A stretch of DNA of 64,000 nt. Source: Paractinoplanes tereljensis. Its GTDB lineage: Bacteria; Actinomycetota; Actinomycetes; Mycobacteriales; Micromonosporaceae. The stretch is taken from the NCBI RefSeq assembly GCF_016862435.1, contig NZ_BOMY01000006.1, positions 1 through 64,000 of the forward strand, in the 5' to 3' direction. Numbering within the stretch: the stretch's first letter is position 1; the number at the start of each line of letters is the position of its first letter. The notes under the pieces are model-generated. The model saw nothing but the letters and a program-made list of their open reading frames with translations. It ran no database searches and was not told the DNA's origin. Below are positions 25,359 to 35,300 of this stretch, in pieces. Both the position numbers and the translations under genes were made by a program.

Positions 25359-28300
25359 TCATTTCCACGTTCCGTACAGCCGGTTGATCATAGGCTGGCA
25401 GTAGTCCTCACAAGGATTAACAGCCTCTCCGGAATTGGTCTTAAGCGTACGGAAGGATCCTCCGAAGATCTCATCCCCGGCCTTTTGCGCCTCATTGAGA
25501 GCACAGACCTCGGAACAGCCTGTATGACGCCCCCTCAGAACATCATCGAGAACTGACCCCGGTTCGATGTCCACCCCTCCAGGGGTAGTTCGGCCGTAAT
25601 ACCGGTTTCCGTTAGGCGAGGTGTATTCAGTGACGAACCGCGGCGCATTCGTCCCGAGATTCGCCTGCCGATAGTCCTCCAAGGTGGATCCTGCTGGAGC
25701 CGGGCCGGGCTCGGCACCGCAGTTGTGTACGAGTACAGGCGTTGTGCCCGCGAGCACATAGTACGTGTGAATGTCGGCGACGGTGAGGTTGAACATGTAG
25801 GCCGGGCCCCACACGCGCGCGACCCGGCGCACCGCGACGCTGTCCCCGGTCGCAGTGACGAGCCGGTCACTGACTTTGAGGTCACCAGCAGCGACCCAGG
25901 CCGCACGCGTTTCGTCCCAGAAGAGATGACCTGCGGTCGTATGCAGAGTCGAGGCCACACTGCCCCGCTCACCGATCTCGACGTCGACGAGGTCGCGATC
26001 GAGATTCTTGTGCAATGCGGTAACCACTTTCGACCCCGACGTTTCGTTCGTCGGGTCAGTGGCCAGCACCTTGTCACCGATTCGCACGCCGGCTATCGGC
26101 TTTGTCTTGCCGTCGGCCATGAGGACCTTGGTGTCCGGAGAGAAACTGCAGAGATCGCCCAGAAGCGATCTCAGGCCACCCATACCGGTGGCGAATCCGC
26201 TGGCGCCGAACATGCTTCCGGTGGCGGCGAAGGACGCCTCGCCCGCTGCCGCTTCGAGCGCAATCCCGGCGCAGGCCTCGATGGCAAGACCGCACGCCAG
26301 CGTGCCGATCACTGCGAGAACAGTGAGTCCACCGCCGATGATTCTTTTCTTTCTGGAGGCTTCCGCGGTGAACGGGTTGGGTCCGCTGCACTCGTCGACG
26401 ACGTTCGAGGCGAGCCACCCGCACAGGAGTTTCCATTCCCGGTCGCCCTGGGCCGCGAACTCGGACAGACTGCGGATCGTGTAGGTCTTGGAGTTGTAGT
26501 TCCAGGCCGGGAGGATCTCTTTCAGACCGTCGGGGATGGCGACCTTGACGCTGCCGAGGTCAGTGGCGTCGCTACCGGGATTGGTCGGCTTAGCGGGTGA
26601 AGGCTTGGTCGGGTTGACGTAGCCGCCGCAGTTGCCACCGTTGCCGGCGTCACAGCCGGGCCGGTCGCGGTCGATGACCAGGCCGGTCGGGTCGGAGCTG
26701 GTGATCGGGCTGTTGTTGGCGTAGGCGTAGGCGTTCCACTGTTGCGGATCGGACAGATCCAGCACCGGGTCGACGGAGATGAAGCGGCCCAGAATCTGGT
26801 CGTACTGCCGGGCTCCGATGTTCACCAGGCCGGTCGGGTCGTTGTCGCCGCCGACGAAGCCCTTCTCGTTGACCCAGGACGTGGCGGTGCCACGCGAGCC
26901 GCCGTAGGGCGTCTGGCGCCGGACACTCACGTTCTGTGTGGCCGCGTTGATGGCGATCTGCTGGGTGCCCTGGTGATCGGTGAAGAGCCAAGTCAGATCG
27001 GTAGCCGCCGAGGAACCCTTGCGGGAGGCGAAAACCGTGCCGGCAAGGCCGTAGTAGCGGGTACCGGTGACGGCCGTGCCCTGTTTGCGGATCTCCTGAT
27101 TCGGCAGGTAGAGCGTGGTTCCGGTGGCATCCCGCCGGATGATCCGGTTGCCGTCGGGGCCGTAGACATTGCTCTCGACCGTACTGTCGGCCGCGGTGAC
27201 CGTGGCCAGCTTGCCTTCGGCGTCCCAGGCCAGGGTCTGGCTGCCGGCCTTGGTGTCACAGTTGTTGCTCGTGCTGGTGGGGGCGGGCCGGCAGGTGGTG
27301 TTGCCACTGCTGTCGTAGCGGTATTGCGTGGTTGCCGTGGTCAGGCCCGGTGCGGCGGTGGTCATCGAGCTGACCGTGTGCGGGCCGGTCACACCCGCGC
27401 CGCCGGTCGGCACCGCGTAGCTGAGCTCGGTGTCGCCAGTTGACGCGTGGTTGGTCTGGGTGAGCCGGTTGCCGACGGAGTCGAACGTCCAGTCCTGCCA
27501 GTACGGTGCTGCGCCGCCGAGGCTGCTCGCCGTGGGATCGGTCGCGCAGTCCGCCCCGGTGGCCGGGGTCCACGCCGTGGTCAGCCGGCCCAGCAGGTCG
27601 GTGCGGAAGCACTGCTTGTCGGCGGCGCCGACCGCCGGTGTGTCCGCAACGGAAACGATGTTGCCGGCCTTGTCGTACGTGAAGTTACGGTCGGAGACAG
27701 TCCCGGCCACCGTCTCCCGGCCCACCGTGGTCCGGGTGATCCGCCGCGTTCCCTCCTCGCGGTAGACCACGTCCTGCGTCCACTTGCCGTCGGACATCTT
27801 GTAGATCGAGCCGGACCGCTCGCCGTACGCGGTGTAGGAGGTCGTGGCCATCGTGCCGGCCGACCCGGTCAGGGAGGTATCGAGCCGCACGGGCAGGCCG
27901 GTCGTGTCGTCGAAGTCGGTGGTGAGCTGCTCGGTGACCAGGCCTCCACCGCTGGGGTAGGACACCGACGTCTGCTGACCGGTCGCGTCCGCGTACCCGT
28001 AGGCGTAAATGTAGGCGCCGTCCAGGCCCGCCTCGATCTCCGGAACCACGTACTGGACGCTCGTGGGCTGGTAGCGGTTGTTGAATCCGCGGACCTGCCA
28101 CAAGTATTCGTTTTCCGAGCCGGCCGGCTCGTACCGGATGGACTGAGTCAACTGGCCACGGAAGCCGGTCTGGCCGCTGTCGAGGCTGTCGTAGAGCAAT
28201 ACCGTGCGCAGTGCGCCGGTTGCCGAGTCGTCCCGGACGGTCCGGCTACGCCCGAGGGCGTCGTAGGTGTACCAGAGCTTCTCGCCGCGAGCGTCGGTGG

Positions 28301-31300
28301 TGCTCCGCACCTCGTCGTATTCGTTGTAGTCCGTGGTCAAGTTGCCGCTGTCCGGGTCGGCCTTCGAGACCACCCGTCCGATCAGGTCGTAGGTGCTGGT
28401 CCAGGCGTTGCCCGCGGTATCGGTCGTAGTTACCAGCTGATCCTTGCGGTTGTAGCCGTATTTCGTCTCGAGGTAGGCGCCGTTCACCCCGGCTGTCGTG
28501 GTGTGCTCGCGCAAGGCAACCGTGCGGCCTTGGCTGTCCGTCACCGTGGTGGCGGGCGTGCCGCCCGCCGGCGGGGTGACCTTGGTGAGGTCACCCTCGT
28601 AGGCAGTGACGGTGCGCCACTTCTCCACTAGGTTGGTGACCCCGTCGCCGCTCAGGAAGATCGCGGCTGTCGCGCGCCCGGCGCGGTCGTAGACGTTGCG
28701 GCTGACCGACGGCACCGACCAGTCCGGCTCCGACCAAAGCGTCCCGGACGGGGCGCCCGGTTCGGCGTGGGCGCTGTAGGTCTCGGCGACCCGGCCGAAT
28801 TCGTCGTAGATGGTGTCGGTGACAACCCGGTCGCCGCTGCCGCCTAGTGAGATCGTTTGCGTCTGACGCGACCGCAGCAGGCCGTCCAGGATCTGGTACG
28901 ACGAGACGTAGTTGCCGTCCGCGTTCAGCGCCTGCGACTTGACGTAGGGGTAGGCGTCGCGGCCCGCGGCGAGGACGTACTGGTATTGCGCCGACGGTTT
29001 GGCCGGATTATCAGCCCGGTTCCAGCCCAACTGCCACACCCGCAGCACCCGGCCGAGCCCGTCGTAGTCGACGTCGGCAGTGATCCGGCTGTTCGGATCG
29101 GTCGTCTTGGTAGCGGAGCCCCAGTAGGGGTTGTTGTTGGACGTGCTGATCCAGCCCAGCGGGTTCTTCGTGCTGACGCCGGTGACCGGTCCGCCCACCG
29201 CGGGGGTATAGGTGGTCTGGGTCAGGTTGCCCTTGAGGTCGGTGCCGCTGACGACCCGTCCGGTGGAGTCGTAGGTCGCCTTGGTCGTCGTCTGCCACAC
29301 CGTGCCGGTCGACGGCGCCCAGTCCTTGAGCCGGTCCGACATCGTGGCCGAACCGAAAGTCGGCACCGTTGTCAGGCTGGTCGCGCCGTCGAAGAAGACG
29401 CGCTCGTCGGAGATGACGTCGTCCACGCTCGACGGCGATGTGCCGCAGGTCAGCGCCGTCGTCAACGTCCGGCTCACCAACGTGATCAGGTTCTTGGCGG
29501 TATTGCGGTTGTACGTGTACGCCACGCACTTCTCGTCGCCGGTTTTGCCGACATCGCCGTCTTCCTGCGACCAGTTGACAGTTCCGTACGTCTGGTCGAA
29601 GTCCGTCCGGCCGCTCGTGGTCCGCCAGCCCCGGCTTCCGTCCACCCCGAGCGCGGTCTGCGCGTACGTCACCTGGTTCTCGACGTACCGGGCCTCGACG
29701 GTGTCGCCGTTGATCGTGCGGCTCGCGGTCGGGTTGGACCGCCACGGCACGGTGATCGTCCGGGAGACCGGTTTGGCGTCGACGCCGTTGTAGACGGCCT
29801 GCTGCCGGATCATTCCGGCAAACTGATCTTCGTCGTAGACGGTTTCGGAGCCATACGCCGCCGGCGAGGTCACCGACCGAGTGCCGCCACTCGCCGCCGC
29901 GCGGTCGCCGTGCATACCCCGCAGGAATGTCGTGACCGTCAGGGTGCGGGTATCGGTCTCGTCGCCGACCTGCGTACGCACCTCTTTGTAGCCGCGCCAC
30001 TGGTCCCAGGTCTTGCGGTCGGGCTTGCTCAGCCCGTCGTCGTCGGCATAGTGCCAGGCCGGGGCCTCGACGTACTGGTAGCGGGTGTGCTTGGTCGGCG
30101 CCGCGTTCCCCGAGGTCAGTTGAAGGTCGTCCTCGGCGATGTGCACCACCACGTACTTGTGCCACCACTCGGTGACCAGGACGTCGCCGGTCGGGTTGCT
30201 CGAATCGGGCACGCGCACCGGATAGCACCGGTGGGTGTTGGACTCCGGCGCCAGCGACGCGACCATCGTCTCCGTGCACTCCGGCTCCGAGTAGTCGACC
30301 TTGATCCGGGCCCCGGTCTCGGTGACGATGTTGGAGATCCGCAGCCAGTTGTTCGCGGAAGTGTTCTCGGTGACCACACGGTTGGCCAGCGACACCGCTT
30401 CGAAGGTCACCGGCGGCATGCTGACCGCGGTGCCGACGAGACCGCTGTGGTCGATCCGCGACAGCCACAGCCCGGTGTGCGCGGAGTCCGCGGTCGCCGA
30501 GAACGTGTGGGTCAGCGTCCACGAGTCGACGTCCTGCCACGCCGGCGTGGCGGCCGTCGTGTCCCACACCCGGGTGGTGATCGTCTTGAGCCGTTTGGCC
30601 GTCCAGAACGTGGGCGCGAACTGGCCCGAGCAGGAGGTGGCGGACGCCTTGCACTCCTGGTCCCACGGAGTGTCTTTCCAGTTGGCCGTGGTCGGTGAGG
30701 CCTCCGTGCCGCAGTCGGCGAAGCACCGCATGTCGGTCCCGAAGAGCACCTGCGCGTACGGCTCGGTATTGCGCTGGGTCACGCCGTGCGTGGCGGCCGT
30801 GCGGTCGTAGGTGCCGTAGTCGATCCGGGTCAGGTATCCGGCCCGGTCGTAGGTGACGGTGTCCGAGTCGGTGGCGTTCTGCGCGTACTTGTTGGCCTCC
30901 TTGCCGTACCAGAACGACATGGTGTTACCACGCACGTCGACGACGTAGTCCAGATTCCACCGCCAGGCCTGCACGCAGTCCGACGAGGTGAACGCGGTGG
31001 CGTGGCAGGGTTCGCCGGCGTGGTTGCCGAAGATCGGCACGGTCAGCGTCGAGTTGGTACCGGTGGTCTCCCCGGGCAGATCGTCCAGACCGAAGTAGTA
31101 CTGCGTTCCGTCGTTGGTGGTGACCCGCCAGTGCTCACCGACACCGTCGACCCCTGCGGTACCGGTGTCACCGTTCGCGGCACTCGTCAGCTTCTCGATC
31201 TTGGTGCCGTCTTCGGAGCGCAGATGCCAGCCCTTACCGGCCTGATAGATCAGCTCGCCGCTGTGGCCACCGAAGCTCATCGTCGCGTTGTCCGACCGCC

Positions 31301-32351
31301 AGCACTGATCACCGCTGGTCTTCGTGCTGTTCGCGCCTCCGGTCGAATCTGAACCGCACGGGACGTAGCGTCGCTCGATGTAACCGGGGGCGTAGTCGAA
31401 ACCCTCGCCGACCCACGACGGCTGGTTGTTGGTCACCTCGGACCGGCCGTCCACCGCCGAGGATGAGTACGACAGGGCGACGTTCGGGGCCAGCCCGGTC
31501 GCCGGCGGCACCCGCACCGGGTAGTTCCAGGAGAAGTCGCCGGAGTTGCCACCGGACGTCCACGCCGAGCTCGACGCCAGGCTGGTCGCCCCGAAGTCGC
31601 CGTCCGTGCCGGCGGCCGTCGCGGCCAGTGCCACGAGCGAACTCGGTGCCACCAGCGAAGCCGCCGCCGAGTTGACCGCCACCGTCGCCGTTACCGTGCC
31701 GGCCTTCGGATCGGCGTCCGTCGGCAACGCCACCCAACGGCATGCCGGCGCGTTCGGTGTGGTCAGCGCGCACTGCGGCACCCGCCACAGCTTCAGCCGC
31801 GACGCCCAGTCGGCGCCGTACGCCTGCTGGAAGTCCCGATAGTCCACCGACAGGCGAGTGACGCTGGCGTCCGCGCCGGTCGGCGCGGTCAGCCGGAACA
31901 GCAGACCGTCACGCCACGCGGCCGGAGCCTTGGCGCGGTCGACCACCTGCACGTCCATGCCGGACAACCGGGTGCCTACCGCGCCGGGCACGTCGCTCAC
32001 CCAGGCCGGCAGGTCACCCACCTTCGCCCGGCGCGCCGGCGACTTCGCGGACGAGGTGGCGGTGGTCTTCGGGAACGTCACCCGCACCGACGTTGCGCCG
32101 GGCCACTCCGGCGCGGCCGCCGGCTTGTCCTGCACCTTCTGCTGCGTCCACGCCTTGCCGGCGACCGGGCCGCCGTCGTGGTCCAGTTTCTCGGCCGGCA
32201 CAGCGGCCGGGCTCGGCGCGGCAGCGACGGCTGCCTGCGTCGGCACCGCCGCGCCACCGGCCACCAGGCTGACGGCCAGCGCCGTCCGCACCGCAAATCT
32301 CCCGCTCCGTACGCGCACGACTCGTCCCCCTCGAGTTGGCATCTCGCTCAT
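25359..32351 (-). CDS. secreted RHS-repeat polymorphic toxin with HINT and deaminase-like C-terminus
   Basis: 2330 aa. ATG 32351 overlaps the upstream stop (ATGA). A basic signal peptide (RSGRFAVRTALAVSLVAGGA) precedes an SpvB-like N-terminal region (NVALSYSSSAVDGRSEV) and a long RHS/YD-repeat shell. The core-closing motif ARQYDQILGRFISVDPVLDL is near residue 1860. A hydrophobic segment lies at ~2010-2040. A HINT domain starts at CSFSPDTKVLMADG (~2067) and ends at YYVLAGTTPVLVHNCG (~2209), so the tip is probably autoproteolytically released. The last ~120 residues hold GCSEVCALNEA and NPCEDYC, matching the C/H-[AS]-E and P-C-x-x-C zinc sites of YwqJ-type nucleic-acid deaminase toxins, but with three residues between the last cysteines. 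GC content falls in the tip. Confidence 0.9.
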   Translation of the reverse strand: MSEMPTRGGRVVRVRSGRFAVRTALAVSLVAGGAAVPTQAAVAAAPSPAAVPAEKLDHDGGPVAGKAWTQQKVQDKPAAAPEWPGATSVRVTFPKTTATSSAKSPARRAKVGDLPAWVSDVPGAVGTRLSGMDVQVVDRAKAPAAWRDGLLFRLTAPTGADASVTRLSVDYRDFQQAYGADWASRLKLWRVPQCALTTPNAPACRWVALPTDADPKAGTVTATVAVNSAAASLVAPSSLVALAATAAGTDGDFGATSLASSSAWTSGGNSGDFSWNYPVRVPPATGLAPNVALSYSSSAVDGRSEVTNNQPSWVGEGFDYAPGYIERRYVPCGSDSTGGANSTKTSGDQCWRSDNATMSFGGHSGELIYQAGKGWHLRSEDGTKIEKLTSAANGDTGTAGVDGVGEHWRVTTNDGTQYYFGLDDLPGETTGTNSTLTVPIFGNHAGEPCHATAFTSSDCVQAWRWNLDYVVDVRGNTMSFWYGKEANKYAQNATDSDTVTYDRAGYLTRIDYGTYDRTAATHGVTQRNTEPYAQVLFGTDMRCFADCGTEASPTTANWKDTPWDQECKASATSCSGQFAPTFWTAKRLKTITTRVWDTTAATPAWQDVDSWTLTHTFSATADSAHTGLWLSRIDHSGLVGTAVSMPPVTFEAVSLANRVVTENTSANNWLRISNIVTETGARIKVDYSEPECTETMVASLAPESNTHRCYPVRVPDSSNPTGDVLVTEWWHKYVVVHIAEDDLQLTSGNAAPTKHTRYQYVEAPAWHYADDDGLSKPDRKTWDQWRGYKEVRTQVGDETDTRTLTVTTFLRGMHGDRAAASGGTRSVTSPAAYGSETVYDEDQFAGMIRQQAVYNGVDAKPVSRTITVPWRSNPTASRTINGDTVEARYVENQVTYAQTALGVDGSRGWRTTSGRTDFDQTYGTVNWSQEDGDVGKTGDEKCVAYTYNRNTAKNLITLVSRTLTTALTCGTSPSSVDDVISDERVFFDGATSLTTVPTFGSATMSDRLKDWAPSTGTVWQTTTKATYDSTGRVVSGTDLKGNLTQTTYTPAVGGPVTGVSTKNPLGWISTSNNNPYWGSATKTTDPNSRITADVDYDGLGRVLRVWQLGWNRADNPAKPSAQYQYVLAAGRDAYPYVKSQALNADGNYVSSYQILDGLLRSRQTQTISLGGSGDRVVTDTIYDEFGRVAETYSAHAEPGAPSGTLWSEPDWSVPSVSRNVYDRAGRATAAIFLSGDGVTNLVEKWRTVTAYEGDLTKVTPPAGGTPATTVTDSQGRTVALREHTTTAGVNGAYLETKYGYNRKDQLVTTTDTAGNAWTSTYDLIGRVVSKADPDSGNLTTDYNEYDEVRSTTDARGEKLWYTYDALGRSRTVRDDSATGALRTVLLYDSLDSGQTGFRGQLTQSIRYEPAGSENEYLWQVRGFNNRYQPTSVQYVVPEIEAGLDGAYIYAYGYADATGQQTSVSYPSGGGLVTEQLTTDFDDTTGLPVRLDTSLTGSAGTMATTSYTAYGERSGSIYKMSDGKWTQDVVYREEGTRRITRTTVGRETVAGTVSDRNFTYDKAGNIVSVADTPAVGAADKQCFRTDLLGRLTTAWTPATGADCATDPTASSLGGAAPYWQDWTFDSVGNRLTQTNHASTGDTELSYAVPTGGAGVTGPHTVSSMTTAAPGLTTATTQYRYDSSGNTTCRPAPTSTSNNCDTKAGSQTLAWDAEGKLATVTAADSTVESNVYGPDGNRIIRRDATGTTLYLPNQEIRKQGTAVTGTRYYGLAGTVFASRKGSSAATDLTWLFTDHQGTQQIAINAATQNVSVRRQTPYGGSRGTATSWVNEKGFVGGDNDPTGLVNIGARQYDQILGRFISVDPVLDLSDPQQWNAYAYANNSPITSSDPTGLVIDRDRPGCDAGNGGNCGGYVNPTKPSPAKPTNPGSDATDLGSVKVAIPDGLKEILPAWNYNSKTYTIRSLSEFAAQGDREWKLLCGWLASNVVDECSGPNPFTAEASRKKRIIGGGLTVLAVIGTLACGLAIEACAGIALEAAAGEASFAATGSMFGASGFATGMGGLRSLLGDLCSFSPDTKVLMADGKTKPIAGVRIGDKVLATDPTNETSGSKVVTALHKNLDRDLVDVEIGERGSVASTLHTTAGHLFWDETRAAWVAAGDLKVSDRLVTATGDSVAVRRVARVWGPAYMFNLTVADIHTYYVLAGTTPVLVHNCGAEPGPAPAGSTLEDYRQANLGTNAPRFVTEYTSPNGNRYYGRTTPGGVDIEPGSVLDDVLRGRHTGCSEVCALNEAQKAGDEIFGGSFRTLKTNSGEAVNPCEDYCQPMINRLYGTWK

Positions 32352-35300
32352 CGCCGCCACACGACCGTTCCGCTCGGATCCTGCAGGTACAGCTCACCGC
32401 TGTCGTTGAGGATCAATCGGTCGGCCCCGGTGCCGCTCGTCTTGCTCGACCAGGTCGCCACTCCGTCGGCACGGTAGATGACCAGGTTGCCGTCGCCCTG
32501 CATCACCGCCGAGGAGCCGGGATTGCCTGGCGTGTTGGTGTGCCAGATCGCCGTGCCGTTGTCGTAGAGCACGAAGTTGCCGTCCGACTGCATGTACAAC
32601 TTGAAGCGACCGTTGCCGGCCTGCATGCCGTAGGTTTCGTGCAGCCACCGGTTCGCCCAGAGGACGTCCTGGCCGGAGTCGTATAACTGTTTGACGATCT
32701 GACCGGCCGGATCGAGCAGGATGAGATCACCGTTGTCGTAGAGCACCAGCCGATCGGCCGCCGTTCCGGACGTGTCGCTCGCCCAGACCGCCGCCCGGTC
32801 CGCGTCGTAGACGACGAGGTTCCCGTCGCCCTGCATCACCACCGACGAACCGGGACGCCCCGACGTGTCGGTCCACCAGACCGCCTTCTTGTCGAGGTAG
32901 AGGACGAAGTTGCCGTCGGTCTGCATGATCAGCCGGTAGTGGCCGTTACTGGACTGCAGATCTTGGCCCGGGTACAGCGATTGGCTCACCCCGAGGATGT
33001 TCTGCACCGAGTCGTAGAGCTGCTTGACGATCTGACCGTCCTTGCCGAGAAGAACAAGGTCACCGTTGTCGAGCAGGACCAGGCGATCGACGGCCGAACC
33101 GGAGGTGTTGCTCGCCCAGATCGCCAATCCGTCCGCGCGGTAGATCACCAGGTTGCCGTCGGCCTGCATCACCACCGACGAACCGGGGCGACCGGACGTA
33201 TCGGTCCACCACACCGGCGTCGCCTCGTGGTAGAGCACGAAGTTGCCGTCCGACTGCATCCACAGGCGGTAACTTCCGTCGCTGGACCGCAGGCCCTCGG
33301 CCTCCTGCAGCGTCTGGTTCTTGCCGAGGACGTTGGCACCGGCGGCCTCGAGGATCTGCTGCCGGTACCCGATCCCCACCGCGGTCGCGCTCATCGCACC
33401 CTGGTAGACCGTGACGTCGTCGATGCCGCCGAACCACTGGCCACCCAGCGTGTCGTTCCCGAAGCCGTGCCCGACGAGCACCTGTCCGGATGCGTTGAAC
33501 GGTGTGAACGAAAGCTGCCGGGTGCCCACGATCTGCCCGTTGACCAACAGCAGCATGGTGTTGCGGCTCGCGTCGTAGACGCCGGTGAGCTGGGTCCACA
33601 CGCCCGGCACCGCGGCCGACCCGGTGATGACAGCCTTGCCGGGCGTGTCCGTGTTGTCCTGCCCGGCGACCGTAAACTTCCAGTTACCGCCGACGGCCGT
33701 TCCGGAGTCGGGCTGGTATTCGAGGGAGAATGCGCTCTGATGCGCACCTCGCTGAGCGATGATGGTGCGGGTTCCGGCGTCCTTGTGGTCGGCGTCGAGC
33801 GTCACCCACGCCGACACCGTGAACGACTGGTCGGTGCGAAGCACCGCCTTGTCGTTCCAGATCGTGTACCTCCGACCATCGTCATCCGGTGCGGTCGTCC
33901 CGTTCTTCACAGCGCTACGGCCGTACTCGTCGGTAGAGTCGGTGTTTTCGGCGTCCGGGAGAGCGGTGTTGTCGAGCCAGAGCCCCTGTTGGCTGGCGGT
34001 ACGCCCGGCGCCCACCGCCGAGCCTCGGGTCAACGCCAACCAGCGACCCCAGGCGGTGGTGGAGTCCGGCGCCTCGCAGGAATAGCGCAGATCAGCGACG
34101 TAGCAGGGGACTGCTCCTTGGAAGTCCCAGTCGCCGACCGCGATCGGCGTGTTGATGCCGGGCTCGTCGAATCCGCCGGATGCCGGGTCGGAGGCCAACT
34201 GGCCGGTGAAGTCCAGCGGCACCAGAACCCGGCTGAAGACCTTGACGTCCGCGATCGAGCCGTTCCAGAAACCGCTGCCCACGCCCGACCCGAAGCCCCG
34301 GCCGACGGCGAACCGCCCGGTGGCCGGCCAGGCGACGGCCGTCCGGTCGACCTGAGCCACCAGCGTTCCGTTGACGAACAGCCGGAGTTGCTTCTCGGTG
34401 GCGTCGTACGAACCGGCCACCTGCGTCCAGCGCTTCACGTCGGCGGCCTGCGGCGACACCGCGGTGACGAGCCCGCTCGACTGGGTGGCGTCGTTCTTCA
34501 TCCCGAACGACCAGTAGGGCGTGCTCCCGTTGCGACGGACGCCGATCTCGAAGCCGGCCGCGCCGGTGCCGTCCTGCGTCGCGAACGACACGTCCGCGGT
34601 AGGTGACGCGCCGAGCCACACCCAGGCGGAGACGCTGAACGAGGCCGTGGTGTCCACCACCGCCGAGGCGGTCGTCGCCTGGGACGAGGCGCCGTTGAAG
34701 GTCGCGGTCTCGCCGCCGACCAGCCGCACGTCAGGTTCCCAGGAGATGTTCGACGCGGTCAGTGCCGGTGACCCGTCGGCCAGGGCGGCATCCTGGCCGA
34801 TGCCGGGATAGGTTTCCAGTCCCCACTTGGCGATCGGTGGGGACGGCCGGCCGACCTGGAACGACAGCACGCCGTAGCCCTCGTTCAGGGTGACGTCGAT
34901 GGCCTTGTACTGCAGCACGTTGGTGCCGAACGTTTGCGCGGTCACCTCCACGTCGGCGTATTTCGGGGTCGTGCCCTGTGCCGCCACCACCTTGGTCGCC
35001 GCGTCCCAGCCGTACTGGAACTTCGTCACGTCGGAGGAGGGCGACTCGATGCGGATCACGCCCTTCTGACCCGGACCAGCCGGGTACGTGACCACCGATG
35101 CCTTTACCTGCGGTACCTCGGTGTCCACCCGGAACTGGCACCAGGCCGACCAGGGGCCGGTCTGCAAGTACGGTGATTTGTCCGTGGCCTTCGCCCGGAA
35201 CGCGTACGTCTTGTTCTTCGTCGCCGTCACCGTGGCGCTGATGGCCTCGACTCCGGGGGTGACCGAGGTCTTGTTCGGCGGCGCACTCAGGCGCGACGGG

